A stretch of DNA of 64,000 nt from Tamarix chinensis (GCA_030549775.1 CM060175.1:5146564-5210563), one strand, 5' to 3'. Positions 1 to 12,639 are shown, numbered from the stretch's first letter. The notes: a model not told the origin generated them from the letters alone. Translations and numbers: made by a program.

Positions 1-354
1 TCGTGAGCTAGGAGAATGGTGAGTTGTGTATCAGTAATGTGACCCCCTTTTTTTCCCTGGAAAGCACTAATTTTCTCCGTCTTGAAGCATTTTTACTCGA
101 TTAGTAGCTTCTAGAAGCTAGTTATACCTTGGCCATATTCAATCGGAATTAAGTCGTTTGACGCTCAGAAAAAGGTTGAACCTGACAGCACATAATAAGT
201 TGCACTAGCTGTAGATTGTTTATTCGTACAGGTTTAAATATATTTTCGTTTTGGCTGTTGCAGGGGAATTGAAAATTACCTGAACGTTAAGCAGGTGACG
301 CAATATGTTTCCAGTGACCCGTGGGGCTGGTACCAATCTCCTTCAAAGCTGTGA
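1..354 (+). CDS. 3' end of an unidentified host gene (last two exons, partial)
   Basis: Two exons are read. Exon bases 1-18 end at a GTGAGT donor (19-24). The intron is 19-263 and ends in a T-rich tract plus TTGCAG. The last exon is 264-354 with stop TGA at 352-354. The phases agree: TG from the first exon joins G from the second to give a Trp codon, so the visible protein end reads RELGEW, then [29 protein letters not shown] and stop. Matching phase, good splice sites and a downstream AATAAA make this convincing as a real gene end. I do not recognise the family: the tail is rich in aromatic residues and has no motif I can name. The rest of the gene lies upstream of the window. It is the only stretch here that looks like a conserved single-copy host gene. 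Confidence 0.62.
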
Positions 355-517
355 AGAGCTGGTAAAGAATCTCGGTTTTATGGAGCTGATGCACCTAATA
401 CTGGAGTTGATCGTGCTGTGCTTTTTCCAGACGAATTATTGTTGTAAGATTATTGAAGCATACTCCGCAATTATAATAAACGAGAACCAAAATTAGAGGA
501 AAAAAGCTTTTCAAAAT
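355..517 (+). other. probable 3' untranslated region of the gene at 1-354
   Basis: Non-coding sequence directly after the stop codon. An AATAAA hexamer at 475-480 is a plausible polyadenylation signal. The segment ends where the copia LTR is inferred to start (518), so the element lies only about 160 bases beyond the stop codon. Confidence 0.45.
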
Positions 518-1164
518 TGTTGTGCCGTGAATAAATATGCTGCCTTGAAGCAAAATTTCGGCGTGACCGTGATGCAATCGTGATGTTACCTTATCCCCAA
601 AGTTGACAAAACACTCACCATTCTCATACACCCAAGAATTGAGGATTTGGGATTTATAGAACTTTTATTCAGAAATTCAAATATAAAATAAAAGATGGAA
701 TGCTTGGAAAAACAATGCAGAGAGAAGTTCGAATGTACACATTTTTTGGTAAATCACGACCTCATTAAATTGGAGGAAGAGTTGAGATAAAATTGATAAC
801 TACTTTCTCACCTCTGAAAGACCAGCCATGAAGACGTAGAGTGTTTAACATGGAGCTAGAATTGGATTTTAACTAATTAGAAAAATAGAATACACAAGAA
901 AATAAAAATAGTAAAATGATAAGGTTTGGGATCAAAGATCGTACTAAATCCATGCCCAGCCCAACCCAGCTCGGATGGACACGCGGTCGCATGCACGCGT
1001 ACGTGCGTGTGTCTAGATTCAATCCACAACTATACAAAAATCTAAGCCAATTTTTCAAACACATCCTTAGAGATGAGAAAATATAAATAACTCTCAAATA
1101 AATTATTCCACCAATGAGAGATGAGGAAAAAGCAAAAGATAAACTTTTGTTATTGCATCCAACA
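518..1164 (-). repeat. 3' LTR of a Ty1/copia element (minus strand)
   Basis: On the minus strand the LTR starts TGTTGGATGC at 1164, directly after a purine tract (GGGGGAT, 1165-1171), which is where a copia polypurine tract and 3' LTR should meet. The far end is placed at 518, where minus-strand CAACA pairs with the starting TGTTG as the short inverted repeat typical of copia LTRs. That gives 647 bp. The partner 5' LTR is not in the window (the element is cut at 13853), so this end cannot be confirmed by comparison and there is no target duplication to check. Confidence 0.5.
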
Positions 1165-1171
1165 ATCCCCC
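1165..1171 (-). other. polypurine tract of the copia element
   Basis: Minus-strand GGGGGAT immediately upstream of the TGTTGG LTR start. This is the expected plus-strand priming site for reverse transcription. Confidence 0.5.
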
Positions 1172-2535
1172 AACAATGGTAAAACAGGGTAAAAACAAAT
1201 GAATATTTAGGTAAAAGGAGTAACACTTATCAATGTCACAAAAATTGAATTGATACGTAGTGAAGTGAGGTAACAATCATATTTAGGGAGTGTACGAATT
1301 TTAATCTACCTTAACATTTATTAAGACCCCCACAACACATGTCTTATCTTAAAATTTACAAATTCCGCAATAATAAAACAAGCACTTTTAATGGATATGG
1401 GCACACCTTGGATATTCACGAGTGCTCTAGAAGGTGACATACCTTCACATTGACCTAGATAAATCCATCAAGTGCGTTTTACAATCACCACCATGTAAGG
1501 CTATGGATTCATTAAGAGCATCAGAATGTTCAACCTCTTATACAACAAGCGGTGAGTTTATCAAATCTGTCTCACAAGAACCACCTAAAAATAGGGCTAT
1601 GAACTCATTAAGAGTCTAAGCTCATCTTGGAGACAAAGCACTACCACTTGTTATAGGGATGAGAATGTAGTGCAATAGAGTAATCATATTGTTTCATTTG
1701 ACCACAAGTAATATCCATCATACTTTCCTCAACTCAAAGGCTTAAACCCCATTTGCCTCGAAGACTCAATAATTACTCTTATTGTTAGACTCTTCGTGAA
1801 AGGATTTACCAAGTTTCTCTCAGATCTAACAAACTCTAAAAATATCACATTGTTCCTCAACAGTTATCTCACAGAACTATGTTTAACACGAATGTCTCTT
1901 CTTACCATTATATACATTGTTCTTAGCAATACATATAGCTACCTGTGAATCTCAATGTCAAGAAATCGGTACACATGGTTTCCTCCACAAAGGTAAATCA
2001 GCTAATAAGTCCCTCAACCATTATGTCTCTTAACCTGCTAATTCAAGAGTAATAAACTCATACTCCATGATGGAGTGAGCTATGCAAGTCTGCTTGGCAG
2101 ACTTCCACAACACAGCTCCTCCCTCCTCCCAAAGTAAACACATAACCAATTGTAAAATTATCCTCATCATTATCATAAATCTAGTTAGCATCTATAAATT
2201 CCTCTATCATAGTAGGAAATTTACAAAAATGCAAAATTCCAATTCTTAGTACCTTTAAGGTATCTAAGCAAACAACGAAGGGCAGTCCAATGATCACCAC
2301 TTGGGTTGTGAGTATACATGCTTAATCTACTCACAACATAGACTATGTCAGGCCTAGTATAATTGATGAGGAACATAACACTACCTATGATTTTAGCATA
2401 TTCAGCTTAAGAAACACTAGCACCTAGGTTCTTTTTTAAATGTATACAAGGATTATAAGGAGTTTTCACAAGCATTTCATCTTGACAATCAAAATCTTCT
2501 AGTATCTAATCAATATAATGTGACTGACTCAAGGA
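1172..2535 (-). pseudogene. copia RNase H region and 3' untranslated part, decayed
   Basis: On the minus strand, 1740-2500 shows copia RNase H in broken frames: a TRPDIVYVVSRLS-like stretch near 2320-2360, a block resembling LRYLKGT near 2260, the ANW-type segment near 2180, a run like AKQTCIAHSIMEYEF near 2060-2105 and the terminal VRSERNLVNPFTKSL near 1780-1830. These are the usual landmarks of Tnt1/Retrofit-type copia pol C-termini. Several stops and frameshifts make it non-functional. Between 1172 and about 1740 I see no domain, only the expected 3' leader-like sequence before the polypurine tract. Confidence 0.75.
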
Positions 2536-3200
2536 AAAAACATTCTTAGTTTTTTCTCATTTTAATACCAAAAATCACATTAGCTTCTCCTAAATCTTTC
2601 ATTTCAAAATAAGAAGATGAAAATGATTTGGTATCATTTACCACAGTCAAACTTGTGCTGAGAATCTACATATCATCTATGTGCAAGTAAACTATCACAC
2701 ATTTATGTCCAATCACTTTAGAATAAACACATGAATTAGATGTATTTACAACATAACCATTGCTTACTAAAGTCCGGTCAAACTTTTTGTACCATTACTT
2801 CGAAGCTTGTTTAAAGCTATACAATGACTTTCTCGATATACACAATTTGCTCTCCTGAGCTTGAACCTCACAACCCTCAAGCTGCTCCACATAGATCTCC
2901 TCTTTCAAGTCACCATTCAGAAAATCTATTTTCACATCCATTTGATAAACTAAAAGCTCATGGATAATAGCTAAAGTAACTAAAGAATGAATAGTGGCAA
3001 TCTTAGTTATGGGAGAATACGTGTCAAAAAAGTAAATGTCTTTCTTTTGCTTGTAGCTTACAGCCACTAATCTAGCCTTAAACTTATATAAGGTCCCATC
3101 AGTTCTTAATTTCTTTCTAAAGATCCATTTACATCTAATTGGTTTACAACCTTTAGGTAAAATCAACTAAATCCCATGAGTGATTGGACATAATGGATTA
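2536..3200 (-). pseudogene. copia reverse transcriptase, decayed
   Basis: The open stretch 2795-3166 reads as the N-terminal copia RT (RVT_2 family): KGCKPIRCKWIFRKKL, then FKARLVA, a DTYSPITKIATI block, the QMDVKIDFLNGDL motif with the first catalytic Asp, EEIYVEQLEGC, and SLYSFKQASK (normally LKQAP). After a frame break the catalytic box is at 2660-2690 as YLHIDDM (both Asp codons at 2672-2677), followed at once by a stop. EMKDLGEANVIFGIKM near 2570-2600 continues the palm and thumb. The pol order on this strand (integrase at higher coordinates, RT, then RNase H) is the copia order. It is clearly a pseudogene. Confidence 0.85.
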
Positions 3201-3230
3201 TAACTCATTTTTAATTTCTTCTTTCCAAAA

Positions 3231-4330
3231 CTAGCATCCAAAGAAGTTACCTTTCTTAATAGGATTTAGGACCCTCCTCAACAAATAAGCAGACACAAAC
3301 ACCATATTTATCATATAAATACCATCATTTTCAACTAGGAAAGTAGTAACAAAATCATGTCTAAAGATAGTTTCAATCCATCGTCTTTTACTTCTCCGAG
3401 GCTCATTCACATCATCATTTTCAAGGCTATAAGAGGGTGGAAAAATCAAGGGCACTAAAGAAGCATTAGAAGAACTAGCAAAGTCACATGCATTCTTTTT
3501 CATGAGAAACACATTCTCAGAAAATTATATATTTCTAGATTCACAAATAGAATAATCATTCAAACACAAAAATCTATATGCAACACTGTTCTGAGCATAT
3601 TTAATAAATGCATAGTTAATAGTCTTTGTTCCCATGCTGGTCCTGCTAGAGTCCGGTAAACCAACCTTAGCTAGACACCCCCACACTTTTAAAATTTTCA
3701 AGCTAGGTTCGAAACCTTTCCATAATCCATAAGGAGTCTTCTCTAGTTTCTTGTAGAGAACCCAGTTCAAGACATAACATGCAAACAAAACTACTTTCTG
3801 CCACATGTGGTTAGACATACTAGAACTCAACAGCATAGCATTCATCATTTCTTTCAAAGTTCTATTTTTTTCCAGCTGCACCATTTTATTGAGGAGAATA
3901 AGGGACACAAATTTCATATATGATACCACAACCATCACAAAAGTTCTTCAGGAAACTAGTTCCATATTCACCACCTTTATCATACCTACGTCTCTTAATC
4001 TTTCCGTCCAAGTGGTTTTCTACTTTTGCTTTATATTTTAGGAATGTACTTTTAGTCTCATCTTTAGACCTAAAGAGGAAAATTTAGTATACCTCAAATA
4101 ATTATTAGTGAATATCACATAATATTGTTTTCCTTCTTTACTCTCACTGTTCTTAAAATCTGCTAAGTCTGTATGTATTAATTCAAGTAATACTGTTGAT
4201 CTCACTGTGACCGGTTTAAAAGGCTTTTTAGCATACTTGGCTTCCACAAAAATAGTATACTTCTCATAATCATTAGTGTCCAACATATAAATCAGGTTCA
4301 TTCATTTTAGTTTATCTATGGAAGCCACAT
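3231..4330 (-). pseudogene. copia integrase core and linker, decayed
   Basis: Piece 4038-4301 carries the end of the GAG-pre-integrase/zinc region and the start of the catalytic core: YAKKPFKPV, ELIHTDLADF with the first catalytic Asp, then YYVIFTNNYLRYT, where the usual second acidic pair is replaced by NN. Piece 3525-3938 carries the second half: KNRTLKEMMNAMLLSSSMS, ACYVLNWVLYKKL, TPYGLWKG, LKVWGCLAKVGLPDSSRT and YRFLCLNDYSICESR. Piece 3231-3512 is the variable linker before RT (a MKKN-type start, then SKRRWIETIF). The pieces are separated by frameshifts around 3520 and 3940-4035. The motif loss and frame breaks make it inactive. Confidence 0.85.
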
Positions 4331-4939
4331 TTACATGCCCTAGCCTACCATGTCATAAAGATACGAACTTAGAAATATAAGTAGAAGTATAACCAATTTT
4401 ATTAATAGGAGCATAAACAACATTCAAACACAAAAAGTTCATCAAATAAGTACCCCTTACCTACAAAGTCTCCAATTCTGGTCAAGATGACCTTACCAGC
4501 CTCAAAAACTAGTTTTAGCCCAACTCTATTAAGTAAGCTACTTGAAATTAAATTCCTATATAGGGAGGAGACATAAAACATATCACTCAACAATATAGTT
4601 TTTCCAAAAGTAAGTTTTAGAAGAATATTTCCTTTTCCTAAAACTCTAGTACTGGATGAGTTTTCCATGAAAACGTGCTCTCCATCAAAGGCAACCTGGA
4701 ACTAGTGGAAGAGTTTTCTATTGGCGCATAAGTGCTTAGAAGCTCCAGTATCCTGAATCTAATCTACCTTATTTTCAACTAGGTTTATTTCTACAACCAC
4801 AACAGCAATAACCTCCACCGTCTCAGCAGCATTAGCCTATAGAGCAGGAGGGAACCACCTTTGTGATTCTGAGTCTACAGGCCCTTTTTCTTGAAACACT
4901 GATATGCCTTATGAGTATGACCCATCTTATCGTACACAT
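4331..4939 (-). pseudogene. copia protease and zinc-knuckle region, decayed
   Basis: Reading down the minus strand from 4939: a degenerate gag zinc knuckle (YVYDKMGHTHKAYQC near 4880-4935, spacing of the Cys-His box but with Tyr in place of the first cysteines), FKKKG, then near 4750 a DTGASKHLC protease active site (D-T-G-A), and 4402-4668 with VLGKGNILLKLTFGKTILLSD and MFYVSSLYRNLISSSLL, the protease-to-GAG-pre-integrase region. The element is cut at 4939 by a nested insertion and resumes at 13420. Confidence 0.8.
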
Positions 4940-6479
4940 TGTAATATCCCAAAACCTTAATTAAAGAATTAATAATAAAATAGGGATTAACAAGTGAGAT
5001 CAATTAAATGTAACATTTTTAATAAAATAATGTTATAATAAAAGTAATTAAGACAAAAAAGAGGAAAATAATGTAGAAATTAAATTAGTGGAGGTTAGGA
5101 TAATTTGCTAACTAAAATATATTTTAAGAAAATATAACCATCCAATATAAATTAATATAAAAAGAAAATTTAGTTATTTATTTTTACTAATTTTATTATT
5201 CTTAAAAAATTCAAAAAAAATCCCAAATACCCCAACCAACTCATTTTTTTTCTTTTTTCCCTTTTCCCTTTTTTCTCTCTTTTTTGTCCTTTTCTTTTTC
5301 TTTCTTCCTTTTTCTTCTTTTTCTTTCTTTTTCTCCTTCCTCAGTGGTCTAGGCCACGCCTAGCGCAACCCAACCCTCTCCCCCTCCCTCATCTCTTTCT
5401 TTCCCCTGTGCAACCCAACTCATCTTTTTTTTTTCTTTATCCCTTGTGTGGCCCAGCACCCCACCTGGTTCTTTTTTCTCTCTTCGTTTTCCTATTTCCC
5501 CCTTTTCTCCCTTGTGTGGCCCAGCACCCCACCTTGCCCCCAACCAACTAATGTGCATGGCTACTTCGAAGCCACAACTCTCCTTCTCCCCTTACCTTCC
5601 CCTTGACCTAACCTGTAGGGCGTGTAGCTAGCACTACCTTGCATTGGTCTCCACCCCTCTACAACCTTGACAACCCCACCTAACCCCTTACAACTATACC
5701 AAAATCACTTTTGCCCCGCTACGAACTTACACCTCTACATGCCTACACCTATAGCCACCTGCCCTTCCCACTCCCTTGTACTCTTTTTCTCCTCACGCCT
5801 ATACAAACCCCAGCCCTCACCCTTCTTCCTCTTCTTTTTTCTCTGCCCAAAAATGTAACACCCCAAAATTCACTAATTTTTTTTAAAACGGAAGCAATTA
5901 AGATAGAAACACTTAAAACCTGTGAATTCTGGGAATGTTACCGCCACACTTCGTACCAGACCGGTTCTCTCCGACCGTTCCAGTACCAAGTACTAAGGCT
6001 AAAGAAAATATTTACGTTAAATTCAATTTAGCAATTCATAAAAGAATTCGAAAGATCATACAACAAAATCAGAGTACGCATAAACATTTAAACAAGATAA
6101 AACCTGATGGGTCAAATTCCGGATTGCCTACTCACTCAAGTCAAGCCTGCCACCCCAAAACAGTCTCTGATCTTAAACCTGCACAAGAGGTCTGCTCCCC
6201 ACCATCGGTGGATCATCACAGGACCCATCAACCAAGGTAGTATCAGTACGGGTCCAGTACTGAGTAAGGTGACTTGATCACTAAGGCCAACACACAAACA
6301 CATAAATCATGCAGAACATAGAAGGGCATAATTACCAACACAATGACATAAGGTGCTTACGACCATCCAAGTAAGAGTACAAGGCCCGATTGTAGACTGG
6401 ATTAATTTTTAAATTAATCTCTGATCAGAATTCATTTCACACCATACTTTTTATCAAGTCCATACGAGTACGGGAACCC

Positions 6480-6815
6480 CACTATTTTGCCGGTGGATCG
6501 GTCGCAAGGGTAACATACCCTGCCACTATTTTAGCCGGTGGATCGGTCGCGAGGGTAACATACCCTGCCACTATTATATGCCGGTGGATCGGTCTGGCCC
6601 CTTCTCACACAGTGTTCCACTGTAAGTAGATAATGTCTTCCCACTTATTATCAACATATATAGTTTGGTTCGTTGAGCTCGGGATCCCCCACTATTTTAG
6701 CTGGTGGATCGGTCACTAGGGTAACATACCCTACCACTATTAAGCCGGTGGATCGATCTCCAGGTTACCGTAGTACCTGGCCACTATTATGCAGGTGGAT
6801 TGGTCTGGGCCCGGC
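6480..6815 (-). repeat. LTR box array, six copies of the CCACCGGYTATAATAGTGG-type unit
   Basis: Six minus-strand copies of a unit near CCACCGGCTAAAATAGTGG, each preceded by GACCGATC and separated by 50-60 bases. They form two groups of three: 6480-6600 and 6685-6810. The GAGCTCGGGATCCCCC and GTACGGGAACCCC flanks close each group. Same organisation as the arrays at 29905, 36550 and 61005. Confidence 0.85.
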
Positions 6816-7364
6816 TCAACATCTTTCACTTTACGTGATTAATATCTTAAGTATCTTATTCAAAGGCTTTTACCCTAGACATGCATAAATCTTCACACAT
6901 CATAATTACACTTTAATCACCATATACACATGATAACACCAAAAACCCTAATCAGCCACCATATACCTCAATTAACCACAACAAACCATAATTCAGTCTC
7001 CTCCGTACCCTTAATTTGTCCCACGTGCTATTTTTCATCCCAAGTGCTCAAACACCCAAACAATACTTACATTACCTTCCTTACATCCCAAATTAACTTT
7101 CCACACGTAAATTTAATACCCATGTAGATATTAATCTCCCCATGCAAATCCTAAAATTCCATTATACAAAACCATAATTTCTACCGCACAAAACTAAAGA
7201 TTCATCCATAACAAACCCTAGATTCAAACCATGTAAAACCCAAATAATCATCCATGCCAAATCCTAAATTCGAACCATAAAGATTCATCCATACCGGCCC
7301 AAAGATTCAAATCATATAAAACCCAAAGATTTGTCCACATAATACAATTGATTAGATTCTCCCC

Positions 7365-7860
7365 TTTCATAACCACAAATTAGATTCTCCTATACAAGAC
7401 CATAAGTTAGATTCTCCCACATAAAATCATAAATGAGAATCTCCCAAGCAAAACCATAAATTGGATTCCCCCAAACAAATCATAAATTAGATTCCCCCAT
7501 ATAATATCAACATAAAATCATAAATGAGAATCTCCCAAGCAAAACCATAAATTGGATTCCCCCAAACAAATCATAAATTAGATTCCCCCATATAATATCA
7601 TAAATTATATTCTCCCAAATAACATCAAAGATTAGATTCTCCCAGACAAACCATAAATTCGATTCTCCCATATAACATCATAAATTAGATTCTCCCAATT
7701 AACATCATAGATTATATTCTCCCAAACACACCATAAATTCGATTTTCCCATATAACGTCATAAATTACATTCTCCCAAATAAAACCATATCTTATATTCT
7801 CCACATAAAACCATAAATTGTATTCTTCCACATAAACCATATATTAGATTATTCCTTATA
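7365..7860 (-). repeat. minisatellite of about 25 bp with an internal exact 91 bp tandem duplication
   Basis: Repeated units near CATAAATTAGATTCTCCCA with small variations, about eighteen times. Within it, 7420-7510 and 7511-7601 are an identical head-to-tail copy of about 91 bp, so a recent duplication sits inside an older array. It lies inside solo LTR E1a. Confidence 0.8.
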
Positions 7861-8455
7861 AAATCATAAAATTAGGTCAACTCACTTCTCTTAGTCAACT
7901 TCTTTCCCCATCCTCCTTTTTCATCTTTCCTCTCACACAAACCACATCGACTTCCTCACATACACAACACATATCATCATACATAATTAATACACATACC
8001 ATGCACAACATACTTCAACTCCAAGTCATACCACATATAAAATATTTAATAATAATAAACACTGGATACATAACATGCGAAAAACATAATACACATAAGC
8101 ACATAAAAGGCCTTAGCACTCCTTACCTAAAACGACACCGGTCTTGGAGCACGCTCCTACGCCTCCTTAGGGTTTTGACTGGTTTTACCTATTATGAGAG
8201 AAATGCTAAAATTAGACTCTCTCCTATCAAAATAATATTAAACACTAATTTAATATAAGAATAGTTTTTTTTATAAAATATTAATAACAAAAATACCAAA
8301 ATAATATCAATATTAATATTAATAAGAATAATAAAATAGTAGAAATAATAATAAAAAGGCATTACTCAAAAATAAAGTGAAATAAGGGATTCGGACCCTT
8401 TACCAAAATAATACTAAAAAGATTATTTGTAAAATAAATAACCCAATTCAGAAAT

Positions 8456-8459
8456 AATC

Positions 8460-8491
<32 letters not shown>

Positions 8492-8495
8492 TATG

Positions 8496-8532
<37 letters not shown>

Positions 8533-8773
8533 TGATGATGATGATAGTAATGATAATAATAATAATGATAATAATAGTAACATTATTAACAACACTAATG
8601 TTAAAATATTTGTATTAATAATAATAAATAAGAATAATGGAAATTCGAAATAGAAAATAATAATTATTATTATGCTTATAACATTTTAATATTAATAATA
8701 GTAAATATAGAATTAATAAGAAGAATAATAATAAAATCGAATTAAAATATATTAGGCTTCAGCCCTCTACATA

Positions 8774-8816
<43 letters not shown>

Positions 8817-8830
8817 CATATTAAATATAA
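8456..8830. repeat. AAT/GAT microsatellites
   Basis: (AAT)n and (GAT)n runs at 8461-8575 and an (AAT)n run at 8779-8814, separated by AT-rich sequence. The position matches the (TTA)n microsatellite seen on the other strand in the related LTRs (11260, 59540). Confidence 0.9.
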
Positions 8831-9548
8831 ATATTAAGAATAATAATAATAGTATTCATATGTAAATAATTGAAATAAAATAATTTAAGGGTTATAAAAA
8901 TAGGGAAAATAGCTGAGAGGGTCTAGGGTTCAACCAAATGTTGGTGGGGATAGGCGGCACCGGCGGTGGCGCACTGCGGCTGCGGCGGTGGCCGGAAAAA
9001 GAGAGGAAAGAAGGGAAAGTTGCATGCTGGGAATAAGATAGGGAGAATTAAAATGGGAGCTGGGGTGTTTTGAGTTCCCCAGAAGGAGAGGGACAAAATA
9101 GAGGTGGCGGTGCAGCCAAAGGTGGCGGCGCACGGCAGCGGCGGTGGTGGCCGAATGGAGGAGAAGAAGGAAGAGAGAGGAGGAGAGGGAGAAAAAGGAA
9201 AATAAAGGTAGGGGAAGGTAGGGCAGGGTCTACAGCACAGTTTGGGAGGTGAAAGAAGCGGCCTTAGCGGCGGAGGAGGTGGCTAATGGCGGCGCCAAGG
9301 TGGCGGAGGCAGAAAACAGGGTTGATCGGGAAGAGAACTTCGCACAGCTGGGACGGCTTGTGTAGGAAGAATCGAAGGGCGAGATAGATTTGGTTAGATA
9401 GAGGGCGGTGCAAGGATAACACGGGTGGCCAGAGCGGGCGACGAAGTTGGCCGGAGGCGGCGGACGAGGCGTCTAAAGGAGTGGAGGCGACAAGGAAGGA
9501 TTTCTGGGTTAGGAAATCCAAACTCGAACCAGGGTATATTGTGAGGGT

Positions 9549-9556
9549 ATTTATAG
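9549..9556 (-). promoter_or_regulatory. TATA box of LTR E1a
   Basis: Minus-strand TATAAATA in the context CTCTATAAATACCC, about 1.07 kb from the LTR start and just upstream of the GC-rich leader. The same position class is occupied in the LTRs at 25470-32298, 49886-63711 and 58123-62188. Confidence 0.5.
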
Positions 9557-11255
9557 AGTTAGAGGAGAAGTTAGGGTTATTTAGGTCGGTGAGGGGATGA
9601 GGAAGTAGGGTTCGGGCTTACCGGAGGCGAGGTCGGCCGGAGGGAGTCAAAATTCGGGTAGGGGAATGTGCAGGAGAGAGAGAGGAAAAATCGCACGAAA
9701 AGGAGAGTTGATTGGGTTTATGCAGTCGCCGAATCAAGGGAAAGAGAAAGGAAGGAGATTGGTCGGTCAAAACGGCGAGATCGCCGGCGAAAAACCAGGC
9801 AATGGCGGCGGCGAGTTGTAGTCGGTGGCTTCGGGCTGGTGCGATGAAGAAGAAGAAAGGAAAGGCTGGACCGGACAGTCCAGGGAAGAAAGAAACGAAA
9901 AGGAAAGGGAGGCAGACCGGGCCGTCGGCACGGGGGAGGAATTAATTTAAATGAAGTGACGCGTTTCGAGGGAAGAACACACTAAAACGCAGCGCGGAAG
10001 AGACGGGGAGGAAGGACGCCCGTCGCGCGGCTGGGTTGGGCCGAAGGAGAAGAAGAGGAAGACTGGGCCGCCGGGCTGGCCCAGTTCGGGGAGAAGAAGG
10101 AAAAGAAAAAGAAAAGAAGAAGAAAAAGAAAAAGAAAAGAAGAAGAAAAAGAAAAAGAAAAAGAAAAGGAAAAAGGAAAAAGGAAAAAGGGATAATTAAA
10201 AATAGTGGGTTGGCTCAATTAAATTAATTAGAATATTTGGGATATTTAAAAATGATAATATTTAAATAAAATAATATTTAAATCCTTTTTTTAGGCTAAA
10301 TTAGGATTTTTAAAAGATGTTCCATAAATTCCTTTTTAATTAGCAAAACATCCTAATTTTCTCTAATTAAATTATTTGTAAAATTAATATTAATTTGAAA
10401 CTATTTTCTCCTTCTTATTTTAAATAAAATAATTTATTTAATAAATTTTCAAAATAAAATGCTTAATTAGCTAAAATACCCAAATTCTTTTCTAATAAAA
10501 ATACTTATAAATTTCTTATTGGTTTGCCCTAATTAATTCAATTTAAAAATAATTTATTTCAATAATTTTTATAATAAATATCCTTAAATGTAGTTTATAA
10601 AATTAGAAATTTTTGAGGCATTTCAAAAAATTCCTAAAACCCTCCTTTGTCGCCCCCTCAGACGCAGCCCTAGCCATTGTTGCCCCTCACCGCTATTGTG
10701 CCTCACCGTCATCCAAACTTCCACCCATCCTCTTCCCTACACTACCCCCTACAAAAAGAGACCCCTCCCCACCTCTAAGTCTCCCTGCACTACCCTCCCT
10801 ACTGGTGTAAAGTGAGCTACCCTTTGCACCCTATCACCACCCTACGTCATCTCCTCCACCACAACCACCACCTCCACTACCTCCCACTTTGCCCAACAAT
10901 CCTTCCCCTACCTCCCCATACCCTCCTTTTCCTTTTTCTCTCTCTCATTCCTCCTCCTTTCCTCTCCTCCACCCTCAGCCGCCACCACCGATGCCACCTA
11001 CGCCACAGCCTTAGCACGCCGCCACCACCACTACTACAATCCTCCTGGTTCAGGAACCCTACCTCCTCACAAACACCACTTCCCATCCCCTTTTCCAACC
11101 CCAAAGTTTGGTATTTCTAAATTAGTGCCACCTCCGCCACCTTGTGCCATCACTGCCACCATAGTGCACCTCTACTGCCGCCACCCTAGCTGCCACCTCC
11201 ACCCCTAGTTGTTCCCTAACCTTTTTTTTTACTTAAGTGTAATTTATTTTGTAAA

Positions 11256-11288
<33 letters not shown>

Positions 11289-12639
11289 GCCATTATTATT
11301 ATCATTACTATTATTAGTCCTTTACTAATAATTAGTCAGGGGATAATAAAAGAAAAAGGAGTAAGAGAAAAGTTAACATTAGCGCTCCACTCTTATAGGT
11401 GAACTGAATCCTTCCCTTAAGAAGACATAGGAATTTTACTCCAAGCCCAATGTCCATCTAGGTAAGGATGTGGTTAAGGCCATATTGTGTGTTTATGCGC
11501 TCATGTGTGGTTGGTTATGTGCTTGTATCATATGTGAGTATAGACTAACTATTTGTAGTGCATCTTGCTAAGCATGGAGCTAAGGTAAGTTATGTATATG
11601 TTATGATATGTGTAATATGGGTGATATGACTTGTATTTGGTGATATGCCCTTATGTATTGTTGTCCTAATATGACATGCATTCTAGGAGGCCTTAGGTAG
11701 TGTGATGAGGTTGTGGGGAGCTAAAAGAAACAAAGAAAGTAGAGTGATTAAAGAGAAGTGAGAAAATTCTAAGTACCTTATGACTTATGGGTGACCAAAT
11801 AAAAGGATAATAGGAATAAAATGAAAGGTTAGAGTAAATCTTGCGTGGGAGGTGGAAGGCTTTCATGGGTTGGTTAGTCTTTCTATGGGGGTAACATTTA
11901 CATGGGAAAAGGTGATTTAAAGGTTAAAAAAGGTAAGGAAGAGTGTTTTTGGTGATTGGAGTCCATGGGTGAAAAATAGTACATGGATTAGTAGAAGTGT
12001 GAATGGGGGCTTAACCAGGGTTTCTGGAAAAACCCTAAATGGGGGAAGTGTGTGGAAAGGAGAGTTGGTGGTTGGAGTGTGGGTTGAGACTAGGAGGGTG
12101 TCTTATGAATGGGGGATGAGTCAAGTGGAAATGAGGGTGGTGAGTGTGTGATGAGAGGATACATAAAAAAAAAGGAGAAGTACTAGGGTTTGGGGTGACC
12201 AACTAGGGTTTTCATGATCACATGTGAAGAATGGGAAGTAAGGTTGGGATGTTGGGTGTAAATTATGTGGAGTGATGGTGTTGGAAATAAAGGAAGTCTG
12301 GGCCATGTATGATAAAGAGAGTTTAGGGCCACATAGACTAGATTAGGGTTTCTAAAGGAAACCCTAGAGGTCGATGGTGAGTAAAAGCAAAGATATGGAA
12401 AAGTAGGCCTTGATCCACGTACGCAAGAGTTTGGGATTTTCATGGTGAGTAAGGAAAAGATGAGAAAGAAGTCTTGGAGTCTTAGGATGCATAGAGGTCC
12501 CAAGATATAAGAGAAAGCTATTCAAGGGAGCTGGAATGAAAGGGTGAGAATGGGAAGTCTAGTGGGGTATGCATGTCTAGTAAGAAAGTACCTATTAAAT
12601 AAGACACTAACCATTTAAAGTAAAATATTATTGATTTGG

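Larger units (their letters stand above)
5854..10625 (-). mobile_element. solo LTR 'E1a' nested in E1
   Basis: On the minus strand it starts TGAAATGCCTC at 10625 and ends GGGGTGTTACA at 5854, flanked by AAAAA (5849-5853 and 10626-10630). The start matches the chromovirus LTR start at 52771/58123 (TGAAATGCCC). At 4772 bp it has no coding region. Minus-strand order: TATA box at 9556-9549, GC/purine-asymmetric leader (10200-8930), AAT/GAT microsatellites (8830-8280), TTAGGTAAGG donor-like box at 8130-8121, a 25 bp minisatellite (7860-7365), box array (6815-6480), terminal repeat. The AAAAA duplication lies in an A run, so its weight is modest, but the terminal motifs are clear. Confidence 0.83.

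Noticed and set aside
873..1226. 117-residue minus-strand frame rich in Phe and Leu
   Set aside because: It spans the inferred copia LTR and polypurine tract, so it is most likely chance.
1434..1619. Open frame of 61 residues on the + strand
   Set aside because: It lies antisense to the copia 3' region, has no recognisable motif and no start context of note.
9982..10227. Lys/Arg-rich and Ser/Phe-rich frames in GAAAAAG repeats (similar at 58392-58977 minus)
   Set aside because: Low-complexity translation of a purine-rich stretch of the LTR; no family resemblance.
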